Source of the DNA: Wurfbainia villosa
Taxonomy: Eukaryota > Streptophyta > Magnoliopsida > Zingiberales > Zingiberaceae
DNA: 64,000 nt
Direction: 5' to 3'
Assembly: GCA_025175895.1 (NCBI GenBank)
Contig: CM045990.1
Span: 1,426,001-1,490,000 of the forward strand
A program made the position numbers and the translations under genes. Under the pieces are notes generated by a model. It saw only the letters and a list, made by a program, of their open reading frames with translations. It did no database searches and was not told the origin of the DNA. Positions 48,019 through 59,514 of this stretch are shown piece by piece (within the stretch, counting starts at the first letter, position 1; each line of letters begins with the position of its first letter).

Positions 48019-49694
48019 TGTGGGGAAAATAATGTTGCTTCCCCCCGCTTCGGTCGCTTGTGTATGGAGATCCTATTACACATCCCCGGATTAAAAAATT
48101 AATCCAGACAAAGATGAATTACCTAAGCAACCGATCCATTATCGTGCTATTCGATTTGAGTGGTCGCTTGAACAAACTTGTTGTTCAAGCAACCTAACTC
48201 TTTTTCTCGATTAGCCACGGAATAGATGATGTACGGATCATCAATTTTTGTGTTTATCTTCGGGGTCCATGATCATACAATTATAATCCAATTACATAGA
48301 ATAAGAAAGAAAACTGAACAAAAATTATACCTCTTTTTTACCTCTTGATCTTCTATTGTATGACCTATCCTCTTCTTGGACGTTGTGTGGGCAACGATCT
48401 TCCAAGAATTGAAGCTTCCTAGATCACGTATCTTCCTTTTCTTGCTCTCTCCGAACAAAGGAAGATACAAACTCCCTTCTTCTCCTATCTAGCGCCAACC
48501 ACCAAGCCTCCTTGCTTGGTTGTTGCCGCCGGCCAAGGAGAGGGAGAAGATGGGGCGCTGACCAAGGGTTGAGAGAAAGGAGGGCGCCGACCAAAGGTTG
48601 AGAGAAGGGAGTCCAAACCCTAACCTTGCTACCTACCAAGGGAAGAGGGTGAAGGGGCGCCGACCAAGTGAAGGGAAGGGAAGGAAAAACCAAAACCCTA
48701 TCTACCCAACCTTGCTTGCTGCCCAAGCCTCTCCACGCCAACAATAAACCCTAGGTTTCTTATCCTCGCCCAAGGCTCTCCACATCCTTTTATAGATCTA
48801 GGCTTCATGAGGTACTTATAATAGGACACAATAGGGACCATGAGGAGGAGTTGGTTCTTGGCCACCCAATGGATCCGAACCACACAAACCTGATCCATTA
48901 ATGATGATCCATTCCACTAGAGGATTATCATTGATCTACCTCACCAACCCCCATAAATAAATATGGGCTACACATATTATTTGTACAAATATCTTTTCGT
49001 GTTTAAGATATCAAATGTACATTAATTAATAAATTTACTGACAATTAATTAATTAACATCTAACTCCATGAGTAGTACCACTCAACCTCATCATCATGTT
49101 GGACCAAGTCCACCTGTAGGATTTACATGATGATCCTTATGAGCTCCTCAAGGGGACATCATCTCCTAATACATAGGATACGATTTCCTCCTATAATTAA
49201 CGGCACACCATGTAAATAATATTATTTCTCAACTTACCAGGTCTATTGATTTAACTCATAAATCTCGCCCATTGGTAAATCAAAGAAATAAATATTAAGT
49301 ACAAGTGCCCGTTATTATATCGGGATTAAGAGCATGTACACCATAATATCCGAGGTCTGATTAAATTATATAGTCAGTAAAAATTGAATCACCTCTAAAT
49401 CGGTCATGCTCAATACACACAAAGTGTAATTCTATGGTCAAGATAAACCAATACCAAATTACACTACAACCATGCAAATGATTTGTCCAAAACCATCTTG
49501 GTTGTGAGCCTCTACTTATACTCTACTAGGAACTGATAACATGATCTTCTGTGTGATACCACACACCATGTTATCTATAATGTAAAGTATCAGACAATAT
49601 GCATAAATATTAAATGCAAACAATGATCATGTGATTTTTATTTCAAAATGAAGATGTCCATACAAAGGCTAGGATTTCAGTATATAGCCCAACA
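48019..49694 (-). repeat. 3' LTR of F
   Basis: Plus-strand reading is TGTGGGGAAAATAATGTTGC...TATAGCCCAACA. Its inner border is the polypurine tract AAGTGGGAGAT (minus, 49695-49705). The second half is similar to the LTR of D, while the first few hundred bases differ. Confidence 0.93.
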
Positions 49695-49727
49695 ATCTCC
49701 CACTTATACTAAAAGACTATGCTGTCA

Positions 49728-51542
49728 TCAAACTGCCATACATTTGATTCTCATTCCCTCCACATGCCTATCATAAGCTCTCGCTGGAAGGGCCTTAGTG
49801 AAAGGATCTGCCAGGTTATCCTCTGATGCAATCTTGGCGATAACAACTTCTCCTTGCTTTACAATCTCTCGTATCAGGTGGTACTTGCGCTCTATGTGTT
49901 TACTTGCCTTATGAGCTCGTGGTTCCTTCGAGTTTGCAACTGCACCACTGTTATCACAATAAATTGTGATAGTTCTAGGCAAACCAGGAATCACATCCAA
50001 GTTCATCAAGAAGTTCCTGAGCCATACAGTTTCTTTGGCTGCCTCAGAGGCTGCCACATACTCAGCTTCCATGGTAGAGTCTGCCACACATTTCTGCTTG
50101 ACACTCCTCCATATAATGGCTCCACCTCCCAAAGTAAACACAAAACCCGAGGTAGACTTACTGTTATCTCTATCTGATTGGAAGTCAGAATTTGTGTAAT
50201 CCACAGGGAGTAATTGGTCTGCCTGGTATATCAACATATAATCCCTAGTCCTTCTCAGGTACTTCAATATATGCTTTACCGTAGTCTAATGTCTCTATCC
50301 TGGATTACTCTGATATCTGCTAATCATGCCCACGGCAAAGCAAATATCCGCTCTTGTACATAGCATAACATACATGAGGCTTCCTACCGCCGAAGCATAA
50401 GGAACCGTCTTCATCTCCTCTATCTCCTTTGATGTTCTAGGACACATCTCTTTAGATAAAGGTACTCCATGTCTAAAAGGTAGAAAACCTTTCTTGGAGT
50501 TCTGCATGCTAAAACGAGCCAAAATAGTGTCTATGTATGAAGCTTGAGATAAGCACAACATCCTTTTCTTACGATCCCTTATAACCTTAATCCCAAGGAT
50601 GTGTCCCACTTCTCCCAAGTCCTTCATATCAAATTGTTTGGACAACCATACCCTTACATCTGATAACAGTTTGACATTGTTTCCAATGAGCAAAATGTCA
50701 TCTACGTATAGTATAAGAAATACCACTACGTTTCCGTCACATCTCTTGTATACACAAGACTCATCCGGACTTTGAATAAATCCATATGACTAGATTACCT
50801 CATCAAAGCGGATGTTCCAAGATCTCGAAGATTGCTTCAATCCATAAATGGACCGATTAAGCTTGCACACAAGATGCTCTTTGCCCTTTGAAATGAATCC
50901 CTTTGGTTGCTTAATATAGATGTTTTCTTCAAGACTTCCATTAAGGAAAGATGTCTTGACATTCATCTGCCAATTCTCATAATCTATATGAGAAGCAATA
51001 GAAAAGAGAATCCGGATAGACTTAAGCATGGCTACCGGCGAAAAGATCTCCTCATAATCGATACCCTCTTTCTGAGTATACCCTTTCCCAACAAGCCTTG
51101 CTTTGAAGGTCTCAACCTTCCCATCTATTCCTCTCTTTCTTTTATAGATCCACTTGCATCCAATGATTTTTACACCATTGGGTGGTTCTACTAGCTCCCA
51201 GACCTGATTTGAATCCATAGATTCTATCTTAGAATTCATCATCCTTTGCTAAGATACCGCATTTTTATCTTGGATTGCCTCGTCATATGTCCAGGGATCA
51301 GATTCATGTTCATCAGGGACCAAATCAAAAGATTCTCCCAAGAACATAAATCTCTCAGGTTGTCTAACAACCCTCCCACTACGATGAGATATTGCCTGTG
51401 TATCCTCTGTGACACGTGGTGCAGTCACTTGTGGTATGTCCTCTTGTACCATTGGCACTGAAGTAGGGACTTCCCCTCTTAACTCCTCTAGAACAATTTT
51501 GCTCATGGGCTTGTGGTTCATCACATAGTCTTCCTCTAAAAA
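49728..51542 (-). pseudogene. F pol, 3' half: RT and RNase H
   Basis: On the minus strand a linker (51572-51249) leads to RT at 51242-50790. RT has WELVEPPNGVKIIGCKWIYK, ARLVGKGYTQKEG and WQMNVKTSFLNG, where the first catalytic Asp of QMDVK is Asn. A stop near 50790 follows. RT resumes at 50726 with LYVDDILLIGNN and VGHILGIKV. RNase H at 50267-49728 has STMEAEYVAASEAAKE, ITIYCDNSGAV and HIERKYHLIRE and ends MRIKCMAV-stop. It is inactive because of the stops and the changed residue. Confidence 0.88.
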
Positions 51543-52030
51543 TACTACAAGAATACTGATCTTTAAGGACACTCATAAATGTCCTTATAGTATGTTTTTA
51601 GTGACATTAACGTTTTAGTGACATCATTGAAAAACACCCTATAAAGTGATGTCGTCTTAGACTCGACTTGCTTTCCTGATATTTTATAATGTCATTATAC
51701 AATATAAATACTAACATCAAAAGTGTCTTAATTTAGATATGTAATGACATGCTAAAATGTCAGAAAAAAATCATATTTTAAGGACATCTACATGTGTCTT
51801 ATTATCATCGTAATAAGGAAAAATTAAATGTCATCTAAGCTTATTTATTTTGACATTTACAAATGTCTTATATTTTTTTATAAGAACAATAAAAATTGTC
51901 AATAAAGATAATTTATAAGATCATTTTTAAATATCATCTTAGTTAATCTATAATGACATTTATTAATGTCATTATAATAATTTATAAAGACATTAAAATG
52001 ATCACTAATATAAACATGAATTCAACATTT
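51543..52030. repeat. Left subterminal repeat zone of T
   Basis: Dense short motifs of both orientations (GTGACAT, AATGTC, TGTCCTTA, GACATTTA) are spread over about 480 bases. In CACTA elements such motifs bind the transposase. A shorter counterpart lies at about 57230-57409. Confidence 0.65.
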
Positions 52031-52540
52031 ATACATCATCACAATTCATCTCCTGTTTAAAATATAAAAAATTATAAAATATAATTTAAAGTGCTGATAG
52101 AAAATATAAATTCATTCAATAATCATTGAGTCAAAGTTACAAATATCTTGATAAGTCTTTTACATCCAAAACTAACTACATACTATACTTAAACTATTAA
52201 ATTTTAAAACTGACAAAATCTTGTTAAAAAAATTCAACTAGGCAAACCATCTTCAACCATAATATTGATTCACAAAAATTCAGATACCTGTCACCTACAA
52301 ATACAATGGATGTATTTATATTACTACTGAAATAAAACAATACACAACCAAAGTTAATAAAAATATTAGTAAAAATTGGATATCATACCAAACGAAGAAA
52401 TGCAAAGTATCATTCCATATGCATCTAATAATGATCTTCACTTACTGTTAAGTGCAAATACATTTCACATTTATTTAAAATTATAATAACATAATAAATA
52501 TAAAAATTAATAATATTTTAATAAAAGGTTAAAATTATAC

Positions 52541-52613
52541 CAGATGATAAGACCAAGCTATTATTCCTCCAAGTGTTCCAGAAACACATGACAGCCAATT
52601 TTGATCAGAATTT
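52541..52613 (-). pseudogene. Exon-like piece 4 in T, unidentified
   Basis: On the minus strand a TTTTATAG acceptor and a GTATAA donor enclose 73 bases. They are open for NSDQNWLSCVSGTLGGIIAW + SYHL, a mildly hydrophobic segment. I do not recognise the family. Confidence 0.35.
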
Positions 52614-52809
52614 CTATAAAAGTAAGATCAGTAAATAAAAATAGACAACAACTACCACAACAATAATTAATATGCATATTCTCCTACTATACTAATCCTT
52701 ACATATATATATTTTATATCATCATAAATAAAAATATGTATTGCATGACATTAAAATATAAAATGCTTGGATAAAGAATAAAATAAGGGAGCTAATAAGA
52801 ATTGTTACC

Positions 52810-52926
52810 TATTTTCCATCATCCGAAGTTTGTGGAAAGGTCATATGTGCACTCCGTCTAATCTCATCTGAGCGAATCCATGATCGTGTTCATTGTCAAG
52901 AACATCATGGAAAGTAATGGATCCCT
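52810..52926 (-). pseudogene. Exon-like piece 3 in T, unidentified
   Basis: It follows a CTTACCAG acceptor and reads GSITFHDVLDNEHDHGFAQM before a stop. A GTAACA donor lies near 52808. The frame is uncertain, and another frame over the second half reads RSDEIRRSAHMTFPQTSDDG. Confidence 0.3.
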
Positions 52927-53490
52927 GGTAAGATTTAAGATGTCAACAATTGACAAGGTTATGAAATAAGTCAACAAATAACATCAAGTGATCAGCCTAC
53001 TAGTTTGAAGAAGATTATCATTTTATTTTTGAACAATAAAAATATCTCACATATATCTATAAAATGATTCTCCATGGTAAGCACTACAATTCATTGTATC
53101 AAAATCACTTCTTTGGAAAAAAAAAAAACAACACAAGCATGCTCTTTCATTATGCATCCCTATTCGGCAGACTATTTTATTAAAAATAAAACAAACGAGG
53201 TAATGTACAATAGAAATTATTTCAGATTGTCCTCTAAATTCATGTGTACATTCTGTTAAAATATTAACTATAAATCTACTGGACAAATAGAACATCCATA
53301 TGTAGAAAATAACACTCGACATTCGACCAAAAAGTAATATATGCTTGAGAAATGCATATAAATGTACTTTGATTTGAATGTTTGATTGAAAATGTTGACA
53401 ATGCACAATAAATAAATAAAATAACTTCATCATCAAAGAAAAGACACTAGATTTGTAATTTATACAGGTGTATAGAAGAAGGAACTTCTG

Positions 53491-53631
53491 TCACTCCTGA
53501 ACATAGTATACTCCACGAATCTTTGTTTGAGTAGTCGCCAACTCTAGAATTGATACACCACTAGATTTACCAAAATCTAGGGACCTGAAAGAACCATTTG
53601 TTATATCTAGAAAGCTCCATTGTCCTGCAGC
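53491..53631 (-). pseudogene. Exon-like piece 2 in T, with stop codon
   Basis: After a TTTTTTAG acceptor, 46 codons are open and then TGA (53491-53493). It begins AAGQWSFLDITNGSFRSLDF and ends KIRGVYYVQE. It looks like the last exon of a plant gene. I cannot name it. The orientation is the same as that of the peptidase exons upstream. Confidence 0.4.
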
Positions 53632-54822
53632 CTAAAAAATTAAAGATCAAAATAAGGCAATATTTAGTCTAGTACAAAGAATTTATCAGTATTGATTCTC
53701 TTGCTTTATTTTTTAAATTTAAAAATATTCTTCGAATTGGATTTGATGCTTTTCTCTAATATGTTAATAAATCAATGCACTTGTTCCTTGAACAAGATGC
53801 AGATGTTAATAAATGATGGAAATATCTACTGCCAGAGGGCATCACCATAATATAAATGTATCAAAAAGGATTTTTTGTTCTACAAGTTAGCTTATGAATA
53901 CAGAAAAGGAATAACTTTCTTTATTTCTAATTACATACAATATATACCAGTGTTGCTTCTCTACTTAATTCTACATTTATTTTTTTCTTCTAATTTCTGA
54001 AAAATAAAGAAATAAAGTTTACTAGAATCCCTTTTGCAATAGTAGCAGTGTAACTCAAAGTGCACATATGCTAGTCTAATTACATTCTTCCTAAATAGGA
54101 AGGACAAATTTAAAAAATACAAGTACACATCCTCTCAGATTACCTAGCTCTAATACATGGATTCTTCATCGAACTCTTTCTACTCTACACTGGTGTTGGA
54201 ACATGAAAGAAAGTCATTACTGATGAATTGGATTATTATCAACTAATGTCTCACCAAAACTAGGCAAAAATGGGAAGAAAGAGATTGTGATCTCTATTCT
54301 AGTAAGTAATCAGAGTGACCATTTTTTTATAAATTTTTTGCTTTTTTTTGTCAGCCAAATATACGAGGGGAAGTTTATCGCATTTTTTTCAGTCTATTTT
54401 TCTCTATACCTAGCAAGGCCAAACTTAAGTTGGTTCACTTTTTTATGACTTAAAAGGCTTTGAGTATTGTGAATTATCCAAATGTTATATTTTAGTGTTT
54501 TACCCTTTTAAGAAAATAAATAAGCCTCTCTTATCAAACTACTCAAGGCATTGGAAAAAAGTAAAAGAAAAAAAAAAGAAACATGGAAATAAACTATGAA
54601 GCACCATATTAGACTCAATATGAGCATTTAACCTAATTATGGATCTAAGAGTCTGAGAGGGCTAGTTCAAAATTTTTGTTGAGCATCAAGAGGGTTATTG
54701 GTTTCTGACATGAAGGTTCAACATGAAATATCAGGTATCCGGCATGAATATGAAGGGACGGAACAATGATTAGTCTTAGCAATAACACTAACATGATAGA
54801 AATAGATTGATAGAGTGCATAC

Positions 54823-55088
54823 TTCCAAGAGGCATAAATTTCCTTGCGAAAGCTTTCAAGTTCTTCTACAGTAAACCAATCCCTGTTGAGCTGAATGGTG
54901 GAAAAAAATTAATCAGAAATTGAAATTCATAAGATCTGCTGCAAAATAAAGAACACTCGCTAAAATAAGAGCCTTACAAAACACGGCCATCCCTCTTGTG
55001 TATTGCTTGAAGGGACACTATGCATAAAAAGATGTATGAAATACAGAACATAAATGCCACATTCTTCACCATTGGTTTGTTGTGGCAC
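54823..55088 (-). pseudogene. C48 (Ulp1-like) peptidase exons captured by T
   Basis: Two minus-strand exons with correct borders are seen. Exon 55088-54978 (111 bases, acceptor ACAG, donor GTAAGG) reads VPQQTNGEECGIYVLYFIHL + FMHSV. Exon 54890-54823 (acceptor TTCAG, donor GTATGC) reads LNRDWFTVEELESFRKEIYA. The Q-x6-C-G-x-Y-V pattern is the catalytic glutamine/cysteine block of SUMO-protease-like C48 peptidases. The WF-x4-L-x2-FR-x2-I tail is typical of their C-terminus. The upstream His and Asp exons are missing or displaced by the LTR fragment. Ulp1-like pieces are known cargo of plant transposons (the Kaonashi MULEs). In a CACTA element this is less expected. Confidence 0.65.
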
Positions 55089-55339
55089 CTGTAATTAGTC
55101 AAGCACTCATAAATAAGAAGTCAATACAAACAAATAAAATGGTATTTAAACATGATCATCTTGGGAAGTAAAAGAGGAATATTAGCTATAGAATCACTAT
55201 TCTCTTCCTTTTTTTGTGATCTATAGACGTCAAGGATGAACCTAGAAAATAGAAATATCACAGAGTTAAACATCTAGGTCTTGTCCATATTGAAAATTTC
55301 ATCATGGACGAAGCAAACTAGAAAACATAGAAAACCTCT

Positions 55340-56729
55340 AACCAACAAGGAACAAAAGGAATCCTTGCCGCCGGCCAACTAAAAGGAGGAGATGATGATG
55401 GAAACCGACCAAGACACCAAGGGAGACCCCTAAGTCTTGTTTCCACCACTCAAGGAGAAGAGAGGAGAGTCTTTTGGGTGCCGGCCAAGGGCTGGAAAAG
55501 AGCTTGAGAGGCTGCTGGACGCCGACCAAGTTGAAGGAAGAAGAAGAAAAGGAACAACTTCCTTATTTGGTGCCACCCAAGCCTCCAAAACCCTAAGCCT
55601 CCAAACCCTAATCCTATCTCAATTAGGATTCCTCTCTTGCCGCCCAAAACCCTAGCTCTCCTTGGATTAAATCCCATGCCAACCCCTTGACCTCCTTTTA
55701 TAGAGTTAGGGATAAGCCTCCTTTTAATCTCCACCATTGGTTCTAGGGATTTAATCTCAACCGTCGGATCTAAAGATTTAATCTCTACCTTTGGATCTAG
55801 AGTTTTGTTTCTATCCATTGGGTCTAAGCTTCATGAGGTGTTAATAGGCTACATTAGGGACCATGAGGAGGAGTTGGGTCTTGGTCACCCATGGATCAAG
55901 CCCACATAAAGTCCGATCCACTAATGATAATCCAATCCACTAAAGGATCATCATCGATCTACCTCACCAACCCCCATATGATAATATGGGCTCCATATAT
56001 TATTTGTACATTTTCTCCCCGTGTTTAAGATCTCGAATATCCGTCGATTAATTAATTTACTAACCATTAATTAATGAACATCTAACTCCTTGAGTAGTAC
56101 CACTCAACCTTTTCATCATGCCGGACCAAGTCCACCTGCAGGGTTTACATGATGAACCTTATGAGCTCCTCAAGGGGACATCATCATCCTAATATATAGG
56201 ACACGGTTTCCTCCTATAATCAATGACACACCATATAAATAATATCATCTCCCAACTTACCGAGCCTATCGATTTAATCTATAAATCTCGCCCATTGGTA
56301 AATCAAAGAGATGAATACTAAGTATATGTGTCCATTATTATATCGGGATTAAGAGCATGTACATAATAATATCTGAGGTCCGATTCGATTATGTAGTTAG
56401 CAATAAATCGAATCACCTCTAAGTCGGTCCTGCTCAATACACTCAAAGTGCACTAGTGTGATTCTATGGTCAAGACAAACCAATACCAAATCACACTACA
56501 ACCATTCCGATGGTTTGTCCAAAGTCATCTCGGTTGTGAGCCTTTACTTATACTTTACAATGAGCCGATAACATGATCTCCCGTGTGACACCACACACCA
56601 TGTTATCTACAATGTAATGTATTAGATAATATTGCATAACCATAAAAATGCAAACAATGATCATGTGATTCTTATTTCAAAATAAAGATGTTCATACAAA
56701 AGATAGACTTTTCAGTATACATCCCTACA
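55340..56729 (-). repeat. Truncated D/F-type copia LTR inside T
   Basis: From about 55340 to 56729 the sequence follows the LTR of D: CCGGCCAA-rich part, 27-bp repeats at 55746-55802, and the end CAGTATACATCCCTACA. The first roughly 400 bases of the LTR are absent and no target duplication is evident, so it is a fragment. The exact left border is uncertain. ORFs here on either strand are LTR translations. Confidence 0.75.
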
Positions 56730-56734
56730 GGCTA

Positions 56735-56869
56735 TGTCTGATGAAGAGAATCTTGGAGCAACATAAATGGTATCCTTGGTCTCATTTGCTGTGGTTCTCC
56801 GAAATGACATAATATTAGAAGGCTCCAGTGCCTCCTGGTAATGGAAGGTCATTGAACACCAATATTTCA
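56735..56869 (-). pseudogene. Exon-like piece 1 in T, unidentified
   Basis: After a TTTTGGCAG acceptor (56870-56878) one frame is open for about 45 codons up to the LTR fragment. It starts KYWCSMTFHYQEALEPSNIM and continues SFRRTTANETKDTIYVAP. Another frame gives EILVFNDLPLPGGTGAF and then a stop. The family is not recognised. Upstream, 57203-56930 is a CT-rich open stretch that could be a first exon with a GTGAGT donor. Confidence 0.35.
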
Positions 56870-57412
56870 CTGCCAAAACAATAACTACATTTAAATTTTG
56901 AAGTGAGAAAAAAACTCACCAACAAATGATTGGGATAAAGTCATTACATGATCGGGACATGACCAAATTCAAGCAAACCTTTCGGCACACCCAAAGAGAT
57001 AGGGGTGAGGGAAGCAGCGAGAAGCTCGTGAGGGTTCGGAGGAAGAATGAAGCACCTTCTTCGATGTCCAAGCGAGGTAGGCGATGGTGGGGGCCGATGG
57101 TGAGAAGAGCAGTGCCTCCTTTCCGTTCTCCTCTTCGGAATCGGCAAGTGCGAGAGCGAGACGGGGAGAAAGGGAAGGTGGGAAACGAAAAGAAAAATAG
57201 CATATGGATGATGAGGGGATGTACTAATTAGGTTAAAAAAAGTTACATATAATGACATTTATTAAATATGTCATTATAAGATATCTAATTTGATACTTTA
57301 TTTTTTCGAATAATTATTTTTAATAAATGTCCTTATAAGATATTTATAACTACACTATAAAATAAGTGTCGTTAAGAAAATGTCATAATAGACTATTATT
57401 CTTGTAGTGAAA

Positions 57413-59514
57413 TCGGGCATTCGTGCTAATGATTACCCTCTGATCTCTAGGACTATAGAACAAATCACCTTTCATTCCTCTAGGATAGCCTACGAACAAG
57501 CGCACTTCTGTACGAGGTTCCAACTTACTAGCATCTCCCTTCAGCACATATGCTGGACTCCCCCAAATTCGAATATGTCTCAGACTAGGCTTTCGCCCAG
57601 TCCACAATTCTGTGCGAGTAGAAGGTACTGATTTAGATGGTACCAAGTTCAGAATATGCACTGTCGTATCCAGAGCATACCCCCAGAACGAATCTGGTAA
57701 CTCAGAATAACTCATCATCGATCTAACCATCTTCATAAGAGTCCTATTCCTTCCCTCCGCCACACCATTCTGCTGGGGTGTACCAGGTGCAGACAGTTGG
57801 GATTGAATCCCAGCCTCTGATAAGTAACTCCTAAACTCTCCCAAGAGGTACTCAGCACCACGATCAGATCGTAGTGTCTTGATACTTTTACCTTGACGTT
57901 TCTCCACATCAACCTTGAATTATTTGAACCTGTCAAAGCATTCAGACTTGTGGCGCATCAAGTAAATGTATCAATATCTTGAATACTCGTCTATAAAAGA
58001 GATGAAATATTCAAAATCACCTCTAGCCTGGATATATATAGGACCACACAAATCAGAATGGACCAATTCCAACACATCTATGGCTCTATACCCCTTGGCC
58101 TTAAAAGGCCTCTTGGTCATTTTACCTTCCAAGCAAGATTCGCAGGTTAGGAAATCTTCCACCACTAATGAACCCAAAGGTCCATTAGTTATCAATCTTT
58201 GAATTCTACTCAGGTTAATATGACCTAACCTTAGATGCCAAAGATATGTTTGGTTCATTTTTTAAGGTTCTTTTCTCTTATTAGATTTAGAAGATGAGTT
58301 ATTTATTTCTATTTGCATCGTGGGAGCTTTCGATTCAAGAGTGTATAAATTTCCTACCAATTCACCAGAATAGATAATCTCCCTATTTCTTTTTATAACA
58401 ACTCTGTCATTAAAAGAAATAGAATATCCATCCAAAAATAATTTAGAAACTGAAATTAAATTCTTTCTAAATGAAGGTACATAAAGGTAATTTCTCAGAA
58501 CCAAAGTCTTATTTCTATCAAAAGATAAATAAACATCTCCCACTGTAATAGTTGTCACCTTCGTAGCATTGCCCATGTAGACAGTAATCTCCCCCTCAAC
58601 TAGTTGTCTGGTTTCCTGGAACCTCTGCAAAGAGTTGCAGACATGATCAGTGGATCTCATATCTACATACCAGGTACCGGTAGATATCATCTCTAAACAT
58701 GTTTCAATGACTAGACCAAAAGATATACCTTTATTCTACTTCCGGTTAGAGCAGTCCGCCTTCCAATGTCCAATCTGCTTGCAAGTGAAGCACTTGCCTT
58801 TCGGCTTCTTCACTCCTCCCTGAGATCCTCCCACCACCTTTGTTGCACCTTGTTTCTTCTTCTTCTTTCCTTTCGGCTTAGAAGTAGAAACCTTATGAGC
58901 AACCAAAGCCTGAGAACTCTGGCCAAAATGTCCCTCTGCCGCCTGGAGTTCTGTCAGAACCTCCGCCAATGAATACAACCTCTTATTCATGTTGTAGTTC
59001 AGGCGAAACTGCTTAAAACTTCTAGGTAGAGATTGAAGAATGATATCGACCTGGATTTCCCCATCGATCTCCGCTCCAAGGACTTCTAGCTCATTTAAAT
59101 GAGCCATCATCTTGAGAACATGATCCCTCATGGGTGTTTCCTCAACCATGGTGGTCGTCATCAAGTTCCTCATTGTTTCTTGCCTAGCACCCGATTCTAG
59201 TGTCCAAAAAGTTCCTTGAGATTGAGCATCATGTCATAGAAAGTAGTCATGGCCTGATGCTGATGTTGTAATACATTTGACATAGAAGCCAAAATGTAAC
59301 ACCGCACCATCTCATCAGCCTTGATCCACTTCTTATAACTCTCTTTCTCCTTTTCACCAGAATCATCCGTTGGCTTAGGAGGACACTCTTCGAAGAGTAC
59401 ATATTTGTACTCCTCAGCAGTTAAGATAATGTCTAAATTCTTTTTCCAATCAACATAGTTAGGTCCAGTAAGTTTGTTTTCCTTTAGTGTCACAGCAAGT
59501 GGGTTGAAAGTCAT
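57413..59514 (-). pseudogene. F gag, protease and integrase
   Basis: ATG at 59514 (MTFNPLAVTLKENKLTGPNY) opens gag. A frameshift near 59190 leads to 59173-58736, with RDHVLKMMAHLNELEV, a poly-Lys part and a complete knuckle CFTCKQIGHWKADC. The protease site at about 58645 reads WYVDMRSTDHVCN, where D-T/S-G has become D-M-R, so it cannot cleave. Next come FRKNLISVSKLFLDGYSISF and WHLRLGHINLSRIQRL (pre-integrase). Integrase shows LVHSDLCGP, then a frame break, then 57907-57383 with RSDRGAEYL, APGTPQQNGVAEGRN and YPRGMKG. The usual VAERRN Glu is kept. T is inserted just after this part. Confidence 0.87.

Larger units (their letters stand above)
51543..57409. mobile_element. T: CACTA transposon carrying gene fragments
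   Basis: The right end reads CACTACAAGAATA inward on the minus strand, and the left end TACTACAAGAATA (first base mutated). They are flanked by AAA on each side (51540-51542, 57410-57412). This 3-bp duplication is typical of CACTA (En/Spm) elements. The outer roughly 500 and 180 bases hold many short subterminal motifs of the type AATGTCATTATAA / ATGTCCTTATAAG. D (about 15460-15470) shows the same integrase position without an insert. No transposase is seen, so it is non-autonomous. The interior holds exon-like pieces, mostly on the minus strand. Confidence 0.85.

Noticed and set aside
48273..48898. Pro/Leu-rich ORFs in F LTRs (also 60850-61466)
   Set aside because: They occur in both LTRs of F in equivalent positions, have no domain and lack conserved start context. 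They are LTR sequence, not genes.
52040..53480. Complete host gene between 52 and 55 kb
   Set aside because: The exon-like pieces are short, lie within a CACTA element, and include an internal stop before later pieces, so no full gene can be supported.
56926..57258. Arg-rich or Pro-rich ORF near the right end of T as an independent gene
   Set aside because: It is open on both strands because of CT-rich composition. At best it is a first exon of the cargo, which I note only as a possibility.
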